NCBI GenBank assembly: GCA_963747755.1
Contig: CAVVGK010000018.1
Location: forward strand, 389,132 to 453,131
Reading direction: 5' to 3'
Source: DATFVA01 sp963747755
Lineage (GTDB): Bacteria; Bacteroidota; Ignavibacteria; Ignavibacteriales; Ignavibacteriaceae
Length of the DNA stretch: 64,000 nucleotides
A program made the translations under genes and the position numbers. This document shows, piece by piece, positions 18,296 through 27,500 of this stretch. Under the pieces are notes generated by a model, which did no database searches, was not told where the DNA came from, and saw nothing but the letters and a program-made list of their open reading frames with translations. The number at the start of each line of letters is the position of its first letter. Within the stretch, counting starts at the first letter, position 1.

Positions 18296-18632
18296 CTTTA
18301 CCCTGTAGAGAATAAATTCTATCTGAAAGTAACTTTCGCCGTTGATTAAAACTGTGATGCGAAAATATCATGAAAAGTGAATCACATTAACTGTATTACC
18401 CCTTATTTGAGGCAGATAATAAAAAAGTATTGAAAAAGGCTGAATGTCATTCAACAGATATCCTTTTTATTTAAGTTTATCCGATGTGATTTTTATCAGT
18501 GCAATGCAAAATAGCGCAAGGTAAATTCGGTCAGCCTGATAAATTTAACCAGTATGATAACCGCAAATCGATGAAGCATCGCACACGAGGGATTGGTTAT
18601 TCATCTTTTATTATTGACAATTACTTCTAAGG
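18296..18632. other. Divergent regulatory region between crp-like and kinase genes
   Basis: This 337-base spacer must hold both divergent promoters. Candidate half-sites GTGAATCACATT (about 18376) and TTGATTAAAACTGTGATG (about 18342) resemble Crp/Fnr boxes only loosely. No firm operator is called. Confidence 0.35.
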
Positions 18633-20546
18633 ATGCTTAATAAAGACATCAGAAATAGTCCTTTGTTCCCCGCAATAATTATAGGGATACTATACTTTGC
18701 AGCCGGAAAAGTAAGTTTGGGTTTTGCTTTTCTCAACGCCAGCGCCTCGGCAATCTGGATTCCCACTGCAGTCTCTATAACAGCCTTTATTTATTTCGGA
18801 TACAGGATATGGCCTGCCGTATTTCTTGCATCCTTTTTGGTAAATTTAACAACAGCAGGTACGATCCTTACGTCTCTGGGAATCGCCTGCGGCAACACGC
18901 TTGAGGGTATAGCAGCATTATTTTTTATCAATAAGTTCCTCGATAAACAGAACCTTTTCGGGTCATCAATAGCTATGATAAAATATTCGCTGCTTGTGGG
19001 AATTGTCAGTACAGCCATCAGTGCCGTCATCGGTTTCTCTGTCCTTACAGCAGCCGGAATGATCCGTCCAGGAAACTATTCAATGGTCTTTCTTGCCTGG
19101 TGGATAGGGGATATGGGTAGTGCAGTATTATTTGCCAGTGTTATTCTCCTTTGGAAAGAGAATGAGGTTACATGGTCCTTTGATAAGATAATTGAAGCTT
19201 CCGTTGTTCTCATAATGTTGGTCTTCACTACCACAATAATCTTCATCCCCGGTTTTATTTATATTGATCTGCCTATGATAATAAATCGTTACCCATTTCC
19301 CCTGTTAACGTTTCCGCTCTTTTTATATGTAGCGTTCAGGTTTGGTTTAAGGGAGACAGCCTTAGCTGTTTTTATTTTTTTTTCAATAGCCGTAGGGGGG
19401 ATTTTCATAGGTTCCGGACGAATGGCGGTCGGTAATCCCGATACTTCCTTTATAAACCTGCAGATTTTTACAATGATAATCTTTCTTCTGAAAATGTCGG
19501 TTAGTACTGCAGTCACTCAAAGAAGGAAATTTGAGAGAAACCTTAAGATAAGCGAGGAAAAATTCCGTGAGCTGGCTGAGACAGCAAACGATGCTATCAT
19601 AACTATTGACGCCAGCAGCCGTATTATATTCTGTAATAAATCAGTTGAGCGGATCTTTGGTTATAGATCATCTGAATTGATTGGCGAGGATCTCACGTTA
19701 TTAATGCCTGCCAGACTGAAAGAAAAACATAAAAATGCTATGAACCAGTACGATTTAACCGGAAAAAGAACAATGTCATGGTCCTCCTTTGAAACCTCAG
19801 CCTGGCATAAGCGAGAATTTGAAGTTCCGATAGAATTATCACTCAGTGAAGTTAACCAGAATGGAAGGAAATCTATTACGGCCATTATCAGGGATATTAC
19901 TGAAAGAAAAAATGTGCAAACGGAGATGGAACATACACTGAAGGAAAAGGAGATTTTACTTAAAGAGATTCATCACAGGGTTAAGAATAACCTGCAGATA
20001 ATTTCGAGCCTTCTCAGTCTGCAGTCGAGTCGTGTGACGGATAATGAAGCACGTGAAATACTTAATATTAGTCGTGATCGTGTCAGGTCGATGGCTCTTA
20101 TTCATGAAAAACTGTACAAATCTGACAGGGTTGCAGATATCAATATCCGGGAGTACCTGCAGGAACTAATTTCCTACTTATATTCTTCTTATAATGTTGA
20201 TGAAAATAAAATAAAACTTAACCTGGACGTTGAAGATGCCAACCTTGAGCTCGAGACACTTATTCCAGTTAGCCTTATAGTCAACGAACTCATCTCTAAT
20301 GCATTGAAACATGGCTTTCCGCAATCTCAGGCTGATGCAGAGATCAGTGTGAAACTGGGAATAGACGGCGGCCGGTACAGCCTTGAGATAAGCAATAATG
20401 GCAAAGAATTTCCTGCTGATATAAATTTCAGGAATACCGACTCGCTGGGTCTTCAGCTTGTAAACACATTAACAGAGCAGCTTAATGGTTCAATAAACCT
20501 TATTAGAAATGGTAAAACAACATTCATCCTGGAATTCAATTCCTGA
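18633..20546 (+). CDS. MASE1-PAS sensor histidine kinase (HisKA_2 type)
   Basis: This 637-residue membrane sensor kinase starts with about eight transmembrane segments forming a MASE1 sensor (AIWIPTAVSITAFIYFGYR, GDMGSAVLF; residues about 10-290). A PAS domain follows (FRELAETANDAIITIDASSR, IFGYRSSELIGEDLTLLMP; about 305-420). The phosphoacceptor box EIHHRVKNNLQIISSLL (His447/448) is of HisKA_2/HWE-like type, and the ATPase domain has the N-box NELISNALKHGFP and a G-box SLGLQLVNTL. It is likely a sensory input whose phosphoryl group goes to the receiver protein encoded tail-to-tail three bases downstream. The sensed signal is unknown. Confidence 0.9.
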   Translation: MLNKDIRNSPLFPAIIIGILYFAAGKVSLGFAFLNASASAIWIPTAVSITAFIYFGYRIWPAVFLASFLVNLTTAGTILTSLGIACGNTLEGIAALFFINKFLDKQNLFGSSIAMIKYSLLVGIVSTAISAVIGFSVLTAAGMIRPGNYSMVFLAWWIGDMGSAVLFASVILLWKENEVTWSFDKIIEASVVLIMLVFTTTIIFIPGFIYIDLPMIINRYPFPLLTFPLFLYVAFRFGLRETALAVFIFFSIAVGGIFIGSGRMAVGNPDTSFINLQIFTMIIFLLKMSVSTAVTQRRKFERNLKISEEKFRELAETANDAIITIDASSRIIFCNKSVERIFGYRSSELIGEDLTLLMPARLKEKHKNAMNQYDLTGKRTMSWSSFETSAWHKREFEVPIELSLSEVNQNGRKSITAIIRDITERKNVQTEMEHTLKEKEILLKEIHHRVKNNLQIISSLLSLQSSRVTDNEAREILNISRDRVRSMALIHEKLYKSDRVADINIREYLQELISYLYSSYNVDENKIKLNLDVEDANLELETLIPVSLIVNELISNALKHGFPQSQADAEISVKLGIDGGRYSLEISNNGKEFPADINFRNTDSLGLQLVNTLTEQLNGSINLIRNGKTTFILEFNS

Positions 20547-20549
20547 AAG

Positions 20550-20945
20550 TTAGAATGGTGCTTCCGAGGTTGAGGTAGGGGCGTTTAGAAATTTTTCAAG
20601 AGATTTAAGCAGTTTATTGTCGGCCAGGGGTTTTGAAATAAAATCACATCCTGAATCATCCGGCAGAGTTAATTCAGATAACCTTCTGTCCCTTAATAGA
20701 AATATAACAGGAATATTGAATTTTGCCCTGATTTGATCAATTGAGTTCAGAAGGTTATTTCGGTCTCTCACCTCGGTATCTGCAATGATGAGATCAGGAG
20801 GTGAGCTATTTATAACTTCTCTCAACATATTCTCACAGGTGGAAAAGACTTTAAGTCTTGAGATTCCCGCCATCATTAGAACTTTTCTTATATCTGAGGC
20901 GGTGATACCGTCATCTAACGCTATGAATACTGATTTGCTATGCAT
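20550..20945 (-). CDS. Stand-alone receiver (response regulator) protein
   Basis: This 131-residue CheY-like domain has no output domain. It has the acidic pair Asp11-Asp12 (ALDDGI), phosphoacceptor Asp56 (LIIADTEV) and Lys105 (FISKPLAD). It is convergent with the MASE1 kinase gene, with only three bases between stop codons, so pairing with that kinase is likely although the genes cannot share a transcript. The acidic pair is followed by Gly-Ile rather than a typical 'D-x-x' helix start, a small deviation. Confidence 0.85.
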   Translation of the reverse strand: MHSKSVFIALDDGITASDIRKVLMMAGISRLKVFSTCENMLREVINSSPPDLIIADTEVRDRNNLLNSIDQIRAKFNIPVIFLLRDRRLSELTLPDDSGCDFISKPLADNKLLKSLEKFLNAPTSTSEAPF

Positions 20946-21141
20946 TAAAGCCTAAAAAAATATTTATAAATTTATGGAGATGTAAAAGTTATAGAATTAC
21001 TCAAATCGGAAAGAAAATAAATTATTTTTATTTTAAATAATAGTAGGAAATAATAAATTGAAATACAATATCTTTCGAAATTATTTTGCACCTGGCAAAA
21101 AAAATACCCCTAAGCTTCGTAAGATCCCAAAAGTTGACTAG

Positions 21142-21153
21142 TGACAATTGTCA
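21142..21153. promoter_or_regulatory. Perfect 12-bp palindrome, possible operator
   Basis: TGACAATTGTCA is a perfect palindrome lying 54-63 bases upstream of the two possible starts of the following small gene. The half-site TGACAA is also used in the inverted repeat at 42077-42095. No binding protein is assigned. Confidence 0.35.
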
Positions 21154-21206
21154 GTTCATTTCTCGTAAATAATATTTACTATTACAGTGTAATTTTGAGG
21201 AAGGTT

Positions 21207-21389
21207 ATGCTATTAATGACATCGGTTAAAACGATTGGCGACTTCGTGTCTTGTGCCTCTGAAAATATCAGTAAAAAAGATTTGATTATTGAAATTGAAT
21301 CCGAACGGATCGCAATAGCCTCGGTAAATTTGGATAGTGAGGTAAAGAGCCCCGGTTTATCGAAATGCGAAGAACTATCCCTGGAATGA
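21207..21389 (+). CDS. Small protein of unknown function
   Basis: This is a frame of 57-60 residues (MLLMTSVKTIGDFVSCASEN...). GAGGAAGG at 21197-21204 is a good ribosome site for the second ATG at 21216 (11-base spacing) and too close for the first at 21207. The product is acidic and soluble (DLIIEIESERIAIASVNL). It lies between the two kinase/receiver pairs on the plus strand, 105 bases before the second kinase. No family is recognised. Confidence 0.5.
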   Translation: MLLMTSVKTIGDFVSCASENISKKDLIIEIESERIAIASVNLDSEVKSPGLSKCEELSLE

Positions 21390-21494
21390 TCTTTCCATTC
21401 ACAATGATTTAAATCACACAGTAGGGAAACAATTTAGAGTAAATATTCTATAAGGATTCATTTCTTTAAGTAATTCTTATAGATCAACATACAT

Positions 21495-22940
21495 ATGAAA
21501 GATTTACCCCTTAATTCAACTAAAATCACACTAAAAGACAAAATACAGAAGATTTACAGAAAGTATAGTCCGGCTCTAGATAATTTAATAGAAGGATGTG
21601 CCATCCTGGATAAGGATTGGAATTTTCTCTACGTCAATGAAATGAATGCCCGGCAAGCACAAAGCAGTATTACCGAAATGCTTGGAAGAAAAATTTTTGA
21701 AGTCGTGCCCGGCATAGACGATACGGAATTCTTTAGAGCATACCGCCTAACTATGGAAGATAGAATTCCTCAGAAGGTTGAAAACTTCTTTCAGTTCTCC
21801 GACGGACATAAAAACTGGTACCAGGTACAGTCCTATCCCGTACAGGAAGGAATTATTGTCCAGTCAATTGACATTACAGCTCAGAAGCAGGTTGAAAGCG
21901 ACCTGAGTAATAGAGAGGAAATGTTCAAGACTCTGGCGGATAATATTTCACAGTTGGCCTGGATGGCTGATGAAAACGGTTCGTTATTCTGGTATAACAA
22001 AAGATGGTATGAGTATACAGGAACCACTTTCGGGGATGTAGTTGGATGGGGATGGAAGATTGTTCATCACCCTGATCATGTTGATCGGGTTGAGAAGAAA
22101 TTCCGTGACCATATCGAAAAAGGCGTAACCTGGGAAGATACGTTTCCATTGAAAAACCACGATGGTGAGTTCCGATGGTTTCTATCAAGAGCCCAGCCTG
22201 TGAAAGACCATGAAGGAAAAATATTACGCTGGTTTGGAACGAATACCGATATTACTGAGAGAAAGACAGCTGAGAATAATCTAAAAGAAGCTTACCGGAG
22301 GATTGAGAGTCAGTTGGCTGAGAAGGAAGTCCTTCTTAAGGAACTACATCATAGAACAAAGAACAATATGCAGATTATATCTTCAATGCTTGGTTTGAAG
22401 GCGGCTGCAGTTCAGGAAGAAACTTTCAGGGAAATTGTTAAGGATATTAAAACCCGAATACGCTCGATGGCGCTGGTTCATGAAAAACTTTATCAATCCG
22501 GTAGCCTCTCAAAGATCAATCTTGCTGAATATGTCCGGGAACTTGCAGCATTAATATCAGAAGGATATGTGATTGAGAGTAATCGCGTAAAACTAAATCT
22601 CAATATTGAAGACGCAGGAATACTAATTGATAAAGCCATCCCGGTAGGACTGATTATCACCGAGCTTGTCACAAACTCTTTCAAACATGCATTTCCTGGA
22701 AACAAAGAAGGAACAATAACTATTGATCTTCAGAAGAATACAAATGATTTTATCCTGACAATCAAAGATGACGGTATAGGATTTACCAGGGAGAATGAAA
22801 TACAGGATGGTAAACTCGGTCTTCAGTTGTTTGAAAGTATTGCCGTAGGTCAACTAGATGCTACTATAGATCTGGATACTTCCGAAGGGGTTAAATGGAC
22901 GGTACTTTTTCCAAATGACAGGGGGATTGCCAGGATCTGA
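21495..22940 (+). CDS. Soluble PAS-PAS histidine kinase (HisKA_2 type)
   Basis: This 481-residue kinase lacks membrane segments. PAS 1 covers about residues 20-135 (LDNLIEGCAILDKDWNFLYV). PAS 2/PAC covers about 140-260 (NISQLAWMADENGSLFWYNK, RWFGTNTDITERK). The H-box ELHHRTKNNMQIISSML has His285/286, and the ATPase domain has TELVTNSFKHAFPG and LTIKDDGIGFTREN. The WYEYTGTTF and RWFLSRAQPVKD segments are of the PAS_3 fold. It is convergent with a receiver-only gene five bases beyond its stop, the same layout as the previous pair. Confidence 0.9.
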   Translation: MKDLPLNSTKITLKDKIQKIYRKYSPALDNLIEGCAILDKDWNFLYVNEMNARQAQSSITEMLGRKIFEVVPGIDDTEFFRAYRLTMEDRIPQKVENFFQFSDGHKNWYQVQSYPVQEGIIVQSIDITAQKQVESDLSNREEMFKTLADNISQLAWMADENGSLFWYNKRWYEYTGTTFGDVVGWGWKIVHHPDHVDRVEKKFRDHIEKGVTWEDTFPLKNHDGEFRWFLSRAQPVKDHEGKILRWFGTNTDITERKTAENNLKEAYRRIESQLAEKEVLLKELHHRTKNNMQIISSMLGLKAAAVQEETFREIVKDIKTRIRSMALVHEKLYQSGSLSKINLAEYVRELAALISEGYVIESNRVKLNLNIEDAGILIDKAIPVGLIITELVTNSFKHAFPGNKEGTITIDLQKNTNDFILTIKDDGIGFTRENEIQDGKLGLQLFESIAVGQLDATIDLDTSEGVKWTVLFPNDRGIARI

Positions 22941-22945
22941 GTTTT

Positions 22946-23293
22946 TTATGCTATACCGGTGATTAATCGTTCGAGTAAGGTTTCATCCAGCGGCTTGGTG
23001 ACAATTCCTGCCGGATGTAATTCTTTCGCTTTCCGCAAGTTTTCGGGATCAGAAAATGCCGATATAAAAATAAAAGGAATATCCCTCTCTTTAAGATTTC
23101 TACCTATCTCGATTCCTGAAACTTCGTCAGCCAGTTTAATATCAAGCAGAGCAAATAATGGTTTTTCAGAAATAAGGAATTGAATAGCTTCTGCTCCACG
23201 CGTAAATATACATGATACCGGGTATCCGTTTCTTTTAAGTATGGTTTTCAGTTCAAGTGCAGTTATCAGCTGGTCTTCGGCAATAAGAATCAT
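22946..23293 (-). CDS. Stand-alone receiver (response regulator) protein
   Basis: This 115-residue CheY-like receiver has Glu6-Asp7 (LIAEDQLIT), phosphoacceptor Asp51 (ALLDIKLAD), a Ser in FISAFSD and Lys100 (IVTKPLDE). No output domain is present. It is convergent with the second HisKA_2 kinase, its likely donor. The IKLADEVSGIEIGRNLKER stretch is typical of receivers paired with HisKA_2/HWE kinases. Confidence 0.88.
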   Translation of the reverse strand: MILIAEDQLITALELKTILKRNGYPVSCIFTRGAEAIQFLISEKPLFALLDIKLADEVSGIEIGRNLKERDIPFIFISAFSDPENLRKAKELHPAGIVTKPLDETLLERLITGIA

Positions 23294-23354
23294 TTTACCT
23301 GTGGAAATTGAAAGATGATATTAACAAATATTGATATCAAAAGAAACAAAAAAA

Positions 23355-23395
23355 TATAAAAAAAGTGCCCGGCTTTGAGGGCGTACAAGCCGGGC
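23355..23395 (-). terminator. Hairpin with minus-strand T tract
   Basis: GCCCGGCTT (23367-23375) pairs with AAGCCGGGC (23387-23395). On the minus strand the stem is followed by CACTTTTTTTATATTTTTTT, a strong rho-independent signature. No minus-strand gene upstream of it is known. Confidence 0.75.
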
Positions 23396-23497
23396 CTATT
23401 CCCACCCCAATAATGTATAATTACTTAAACATTGCGTATCATTTCAAGACAAAAAAAGGTGAGGAACTTATAATGTGATCATTTCACTAAAAAAGAA

Positions 23498-23529
23498 AAC
23501 CCGATATTCCGGGACGCAATATCGGGTTT
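23498..23529. terminator. Perfect 11-bp hairpin, terminator-like
   Basis: AACCCGATATT (23498-23508) is fully complementary to AATATCGGGTT (23518-23528). The left flank is A-rich and the right flank has only TTTC, so it would act mainly on the minus strand. Confidence 0.6.
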
Positions 23530-23581
23530 CATCAAGAGAGTAGTATAAAAAGATATATCTAAAAATATAAAATAAGATTTA

Positions 23582-23612
23582 AAATAAAAAGCCTCCGTTT
23601 TGAAACGGAGGC
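23582..23612 (-). terminator. Perfect 10-bp hairpin with minus-strand T tract
   Basis: GCCTCCGTTT (23591-23600) pairs with AAACGGAGGC (23603-23612). Read on the minus strand it is followed by TTTTTATTTT, a textbook terminator. Confidence 0.75.
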
Positions 23613-23794
23613 AGCAATTATCACTCACCAATTAACATTCTCATCGTAGCTTCTGCTAATATAATTAAAGCAGGTAAATATGTAGTGATTTATAGCAACG
23701 ATACCTTTAATCGTTTTACCTCTTCCATCATTACTATTTCTCTCCAGGTATAAATTCTTCTTTCTTATATTGTTTCGCTATCGTTCTGAGTTAA

Positions 23795-23849
23795 ACGTTT
23801 TCAGATCGTATTCAGAACGTTTTCAGAACGTTTTCAGAACGTATTCAGA
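23795..23849. repeat. Five-copy 11-bp tandem repeat
   Basis: Five contiguous copies of [AT]CGT[TA]TTCAGA occupy 55 bases: copies 1, 3 and 4 are ACGTTTTCAGA, copy 2 is TCGTATTCAGA and copy 5 is ACGTATTCAGA. The period is about one helical turn, so all copies face the same side of the DNA. It lies 662 bases upstream of the large T9SS protein gene. Confidence 0.85.
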
Positions 23850-24510
23850 TTGGGGTTATCCTTAATGGAAACTTTACTATAAACCCCGCCGGGTCCATAC
23901 TGAAGGATTTCCTCTCAGTACTAGCACTCAGGTCGTTTCGTGTGGAAGAAAAATTCAAGAGGGAATAAAATTTGCTAATACAGACTTGATGAGGTAAAAA
24001 ATTTACCCCTGAAATATTTGACATAAGAAAATAAAATTATTAAAATTGTTTTAACAGTATTTTAATAACTCATACGACAATACTGAGGGAGATTTAGGAA
24101 AAGATTTATAAGGTTTGCTGATTTTATTGAGAAATAAATCTTAATGGGAGTAATCTTGAGATTCATTAACCAGTGGAACAATATAATCTCCTTGTTCTGA
24201 TAGCTTTATGTTTCAATTCAGGCCCTGAAATGCAGTTTATTACTGGTGTATATAATTTTCGAGTTGCAGCCGGATACTCTGGTTCATAAATAGATCCCGG
24301 CCGGTAAAAACCGGAAAAACAACAGGGTGCGTAGAGGGGCCTAATTTTGAAAGTTTAAGTTTTAAGTTTTTTTATTGGCTTATAATAAAGCCCTAAGTTA
24401 ATGAGTTTCCAACTTTTTTACATATCGATTAAACTGGCGGTAGTCCAATTGAATGGACCGCTGCAGTATCTTACCAATAATACTCAAAATAATAATATTC
24501 AGGAGGAACC

Positions 24511-27500
24511 TTGAAAATAAACTTGCACAAGTTTATTCCTATTACTTTCCTCTTGTCTCTTCTGCTTATCCCCTATAACGGATTTGCTCAGAAGGACAAA
24601 GCACAAAAAATGAACAGAGCTTTATCGCAAATAAATAATGACGAGCTGCCTGCTTCACCCATGACTGTATATATAGATGAGAATTTCTCTTCTGCATCCG
24701 GAGTTACCCCCCCGGCAGGATGGACCCAAAATATAATAAATGGACAGCAGGGAGTCGACCTCTGGTATTTTGAAGCTCCCTTAGGTATAACTATTAATCC
24801 ACCCATGTCCTCTCCGGTTGCAATATTCAATAGCAGTCGGATATCCAATAATGGTCAGGCTGAAAACGTGGCCCTGGAATCTCCTCCCTTTACGGCTGAA
24901 ACCGGATCAGAAATAATCCTTGAACTGGATCAATTTTTTAACGGCTCCCAGCCGGCTGAAATATTTATTGAAGTCTGGAATGGAAGTTCATGGATAACAA
25001 TATTCAGCTCTACCACAACATCACAGGGAAATCCTCAGCACAATATCATTGATATTACTCCTGAAGCTTCGGGTGTAAATGATTCACGGGTCCGGTTCAG
25101 ATGGACAGGGAATTTCTCTCAGTTCTGGTTAATCGATAATATTCTGGTATATAGTGCTGATCCTCCGCCTAATCCGGCCATTCCTGTTTCACCCTCTGAT
25201 GGTGCTGCTGACGTGGATATTAACAGTAGTCTCGTTTGGGCAGCAGGCAATGGGGCAGCGCCATCTGGATACAGACTCTGTTTTGGAACTGACGGCGGTG
25301 GAGTCACTCCGCCCACTAACATTGAAAACAATACGGATTTGCAGCTGACTACCGAATACATGCCTGATGCACCTTTATTATATAACGCTACTTATTATTG
25401 GATGATAGTCCCTTATAATGCTGCGGGTGACGCTTCAGAAGTTCCGATATGGTCATTTACTGTGATGGAGGATCCCCCGGTTACATCGTATCCTTATTTA
25501 GAAGACTTCGAAGGATCTTTTCCGCCACTTTATTATATTCGCTATATAGGACAATTATCCGACCCTGTTACAATAAGTTCAACCAATTCAGGATGGGAAC
25601 AGAGCGATTGGCAGAATTTGGCCGCGCCTGTTAATAAAGCAGCCAAACTGAATATCTCAGGTACTTCAGTGAACCACTGGTTGATGACGACATTTGCTGA
25701 TCTTGGAACCGGTACTGATTACCAACTAGAATTTGATCTCACCCTTAACGCTGCAGGTACTTCAGACCCACCTCAGACGGGTGGAACAGACGATAGGTTT
25801 GCTTTGCTTATTTCCACGGATGCAGGAATTACCTGGCTGGAATCAAATATCCTGAAAGAGTGGAATAACAGCGGATCAGAGAACGTCTATGATGATATTA
25901 ATCCGCTTGGTGAACATCAGGTTATTGATCTGTCTGGCTACTCGGGAATGATTCAGCTGGGATTTTATGGTGAATCTTCAGTCGCTAATACTGATAATGA
26001 TCTGATGATTGATAATCTGGAAATAAAAAAGATCCTGATGCCTCCAGCCTTTTCAATAAACCCCTCAGAACTTGATTTCGGTTCGGTAGGCATTGGTAAT
26101 TCAAGGACCCTCCAGGCCGAAATAAGCAATGCAGGCGACGAGGATCTCGTTGTAAATAATATCGTATCTGCAGACCCGGAATACACATTTTCACCATCTG
26201 TTTTTCCGGTCACTATTAGTCCCGGTTATAGTCAGATATTCGATATTACATTTTCTCCAACGGAAACCGGTGCCGCGGCATCTTCTATGGCAATTACACA
26301 TAATGCCGCAGGATCACCGGTTACTTATAATCTTACCGGGACAGGTTCTGATGAGGGACCATCGTTGATGGTTTCCCCTTCTTCTTTAAATTTTGGATTG
26401 GTTAGCGTAAATGCCGCTAAAAATATGACGGTAACCGTCAGTAATACCGGCTTAGTCAATGAACTTCAGGTTACAGCGGCTTCGATAAATGATTCGGGTT
26501 TCACTGTATCACCATCCTCTGCTAACATACCAGCCGGCGGCAGCCAGGTGTTCACAATAACATTTTCCCCGGCTTTTGCTGAAACTTATTCAGGCAGTCT
26601 TATTCTCGACTCAAATGATCCCATATCTCCTCACACTGTTTTTCTTACCGGAAAGGGTGCAGGGGAAAGCGGTCTGTTATTCCACCAGGAATATGTCTGT
26701 CAGCTGGAAGACGATATTTATACAACTTCTGTTCAGTTGAAAGGACTGGATCCACTCGGTGAAAAAGTTCAGGCGATCCAGTTCAGATTAACTGTTAACA
26801 AAGCCTCTGATGATAATACTATCCTGACTTTCAGAAACATTAAAAAAGGTTCGGATGTTGAAGATGAAAACTGGGTGCTGGAATATAACCTGTTCAGAGG
26901 ACCAATTACAGCAAACGGTGCATCTGTGGATTCGGTGTATGTTCTGCTTTACAATCTTCAACAAAATGGAGGCCTTGATCCGACAGTTGATTATAATGAT
27001 CTATTCACTATTGAGTACAGGATCGCAAACCTTCCTGCTCTGAACGATACTTTGAAATCTTCGCTCGTTATTTCAAATGCATCTGCAACAACGAGTAATG
27101 GTTATCCGGTAGACATCACTTCAGCACGTAACAAAATGACCATAATGGCTATTAATCGAGTCTCGTCCCGCGGCGATGTCAATGGTGATGGATATATCGA
27201 TATTCTTGATCTTATAATGGTCGTCGATCATATTATTGGAAAAGATTCTCTGACAGGAGAAAATTTCACCAGGGCTGATATTTCACCGTGGATACCAGGC
27301 ACACAGGAACCCGAACCTGATGGTATAGTAAATGTTCAGGATCTGTCGCTGATTCAAAACATTATCCTTTCAGGATTTTATCCTGATAATAACCCTATCA
27401 GAAAAAGCCTTTCCGGCACATTGCCTAAAATATCAGGGGGAGTCGATGCTAGGGTCAAAGCCTACATTACCGGTGAGGGAATAACATTGTTTGTTGACAG

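Larger units (their letters stand above)
23294..24510. other. 1.2-kb intergenic zone with hairpins and tandem repeats
   Basis: No convincing reading frame occurs on either strand. The stretch holds three consecutive strong hairpins (23367-23612), a five-copy 11-bp tandem repeat (23795-23849) and a TACTGA/TCAGTA inverted repeat (23898-23920). Its right end must include the promoter and leader of the large T9SS protein. An unannotated small RNA is possible. Confidence 0.55.

Noticed and set aside
18340..18395. Crp/Fnr operator in front of the crp-like gene
   Set aside because: Half-sites are only loosely similar to TGTGA-N6-TCACA or TTGAT-N4-ATCAA, so no site is called.
23795..23849. CRISPR array
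   Set aside because: The 11-base units are contiguous with no spacers and no cas genes are nearby.
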